Positions 63,133-64,000 of a DNA stretch of 64,000 bases are shown here, in pieces. Numbering within the stretch: position 1 is the first letter of the stretch; each line of letters starts with the position of its first letter. Below the pieces are notes generated by a model that ran no database searches, had not been told where the DNA came from, and saw only the letters and a program-made list of their open reading frames with translations. Position numbers and translations under genes: made by a program. This stretch comes from an uncultured Polaribacter sp. (lineage in GTDB: Bacteria; Bacteroidota; Bacteroidia; Flavobacteriales; Flavobacteriaceae), in contig CANMHT010000006.1 of NCBI GenBank assembly GCA_947497755.1, forward strand, positions 124,001-188,000, in the 5' to 3' direction.

Positions 63133-64000
63133 TTAATCACAAGAAATGGTAGCAAAACTTAAAAGGTTATTGTCTTTGGCATATTGTATCAATTGCTCTT
63201 TACCTCCAGTTCCAGAGATGTTTAATGCTTTTTTTATTTGATAAATATGTGCTTGAAAACCATCTACACTAATGTGCATTTCTTCTGCAATTTCTGTATA
63301 TGATTTTTTTGTGCCACAAACCCCAAGATTAGCAAGTACTTCTTTTTGACGTTCTGAAAGTTCGACAACAGAAGACTCTTTAAGTTTTTTATATTTTTTC
63401 TTTTGCTGAGACAGTTCAAGTTTAAGGTGTTTGATGGTATCTAAATGACTTTCATTAGCAATTAATAAACTTTCTTTATCTTTTTCTAAAGTAGTTTTTG
63501 AAGCTTTTATTTTTAAGAATTCTGATTGTTGTTCTTCTTTTTCTGCTAATAATTTCCAACTGTACAAAAGAATGGTAAATAACAATATAAAAAGAAACTT
63601 AAAAGAAAGTCCAGTAATAACTCCAAGTAAATTCCAAGTATTTTCTGAAAGCCAAATAGTAGCTTGTTTAATAGGAATAATTCTATGTGTTACAGCGACT
63701 ACAATTAGTAAAAACAAAGCAAAAGTAGGTAAGTACATAAAGCGCATTCCACGATTTTTAAATGCTTTATTAAGTTCTTGTAGCAATGCAATAGCAACCA
63801 CTAAAGAAATAGGAATGTCTATAAGCCAAATTACATTAGAATTAGTATTCGATTGATTGTTGCTATAGAATGAAATTAAAAACACCGAAGAAATCATTAG
63901 AAGTATAACTCCGAAAATGATAAATACTTCTTTGTTGGTAAAACGTTCTATGATTCGAATAACAAGATTCCTTTTTCCTGAATGCTCAATAGAAGGAATG
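63133..64000 (-). CDS. membrane protein with LuxR-type HTH, 5' end cut by window edge
   Basis: 289 residues are visible with no stop up to the window edge; a Met at 63897 is internal, since the open frame continues upstream with a further membrane helix (KEVFIIFGVILLMISSVFLISF). Three or four more helices follow, then a coiled coil (~150-210 of the visible part) and a C-terminal HTH (LSERQKEVLANLGVCGTKKSYTEIAEEMHISVDGFQAHIYQIKKAL), the LuxR/GerE or sigma-4-like type. It is a membrane-anchored regulator; its signal is unknown. The upstream TPR or 7TMR-type sensor, if present, would be beyond the edge. No receiver domain is visible. Confidence 0.8.
   Translation of the reverse strand, partial: IPSIEHSGKRNLVIRIIERFTNKEVFIIFGVILLMISSVFLISFYSNNQSNTNSNVIWLIDIPISLVVAIALLQELNKAFKNRGMRFMYLPTFALFLLIVVAVTHRIIPIKQATIWLSENTWNLLGVITGLSFKFLFILLFTILLYSWKLLAEKEEQQSEFLKIKASKTTLEKDKESLLIANESHLDTIKHLKLELSQQKKKYKKLKESSVVELSERQKEVLANLGVCGTKKSYTEIAEEMHISVDGFQAHIYQIKKALNISGTGGKEQLIQYAKDNNLLSFATISCD

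Overview
The window is 64 kb of a low-GC chromosome from a marine-type member of the Bacteroidota, most likely family Flavobacteriaceae (Tenacibaculum or Polaribacter-like; genus is inference). The grounds are flavobacterial promoters (TTG, 19-20 bases, TAnnTTTG), no obvious Shine-Dalgarno sites, a type IX secretion C-terminal domain, a fused SecDF, DUF6588, DUF5117-type zinc proteases and M56-TonB fusions. It reads as ordinary chromosome: no insertion sequences, prophage, CRISPR, tRNA or rRNA genes were seen.

Layout. 0-6.2 kb: truncated DUF983 gene, ABC-F ATPase, three VOC-fold genes with an AraC-type regulator, a PLP enzyme with a TTG start, and a GH73-LysM lipoprotein. 6.2-10.1 kb: a LytS/LytTR-type two-component pair plus gamma-carbonic anhydrase-like gene, preceded by three repeats phased at exactly 21 bp. 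10-18 kb: basic secreted protein, MscS channel, metzincin, esterase, lysS. 18.1-18.2 kb: an apparently free-standing small RNA gene with a consensus promoter and terminator. 18.8-22.4 kb: BlaI repressor, M56-TonB protease, TPR protein and TonB-like lipoprotein behind a triple palindromic operator. 22.4-34.3 kb: housekeeping (obgE, adk, hpt, secDF, fhs, mdh, gyrB). 34.6-36.8 kb: Xre-DUF4870 membrane regulator with two CPBP proteases. 36.9-42.4 kb: a secreted LRR protein with two EF-hand-like loops, divergent from a hybrid histidine kinase. 42.4-51 kb: asnB and the complete trpEGDCFBA operon, preceded by a transcription attenuator with a 14-residue leader peptide containing three consecutive Trp codons. 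51-64 kb: tricorn-like protease, amidohydrolase, M28 and S41 peptidases, alpha/beta hydrolase, a GNAT-NTF2-like fusion, an NTF2-like lipoprotein, an alanine symporter, and a membrane LuxR-type regulator cut by the window end.

The clearest regulatory finds are the trp attenuator (strands 1-4 and its promoter can all be placed), the 21-bp-phased repeats before the LytTR system, the BlaI triple operator, and the structured small RNA beside lysS. Several starts are revised from the longest open frame: lysS, hpt, asnB, the MscS gene, the AraC gene and the LytS kinase. All functional names rest on motif recognition by eye; no database search was run.
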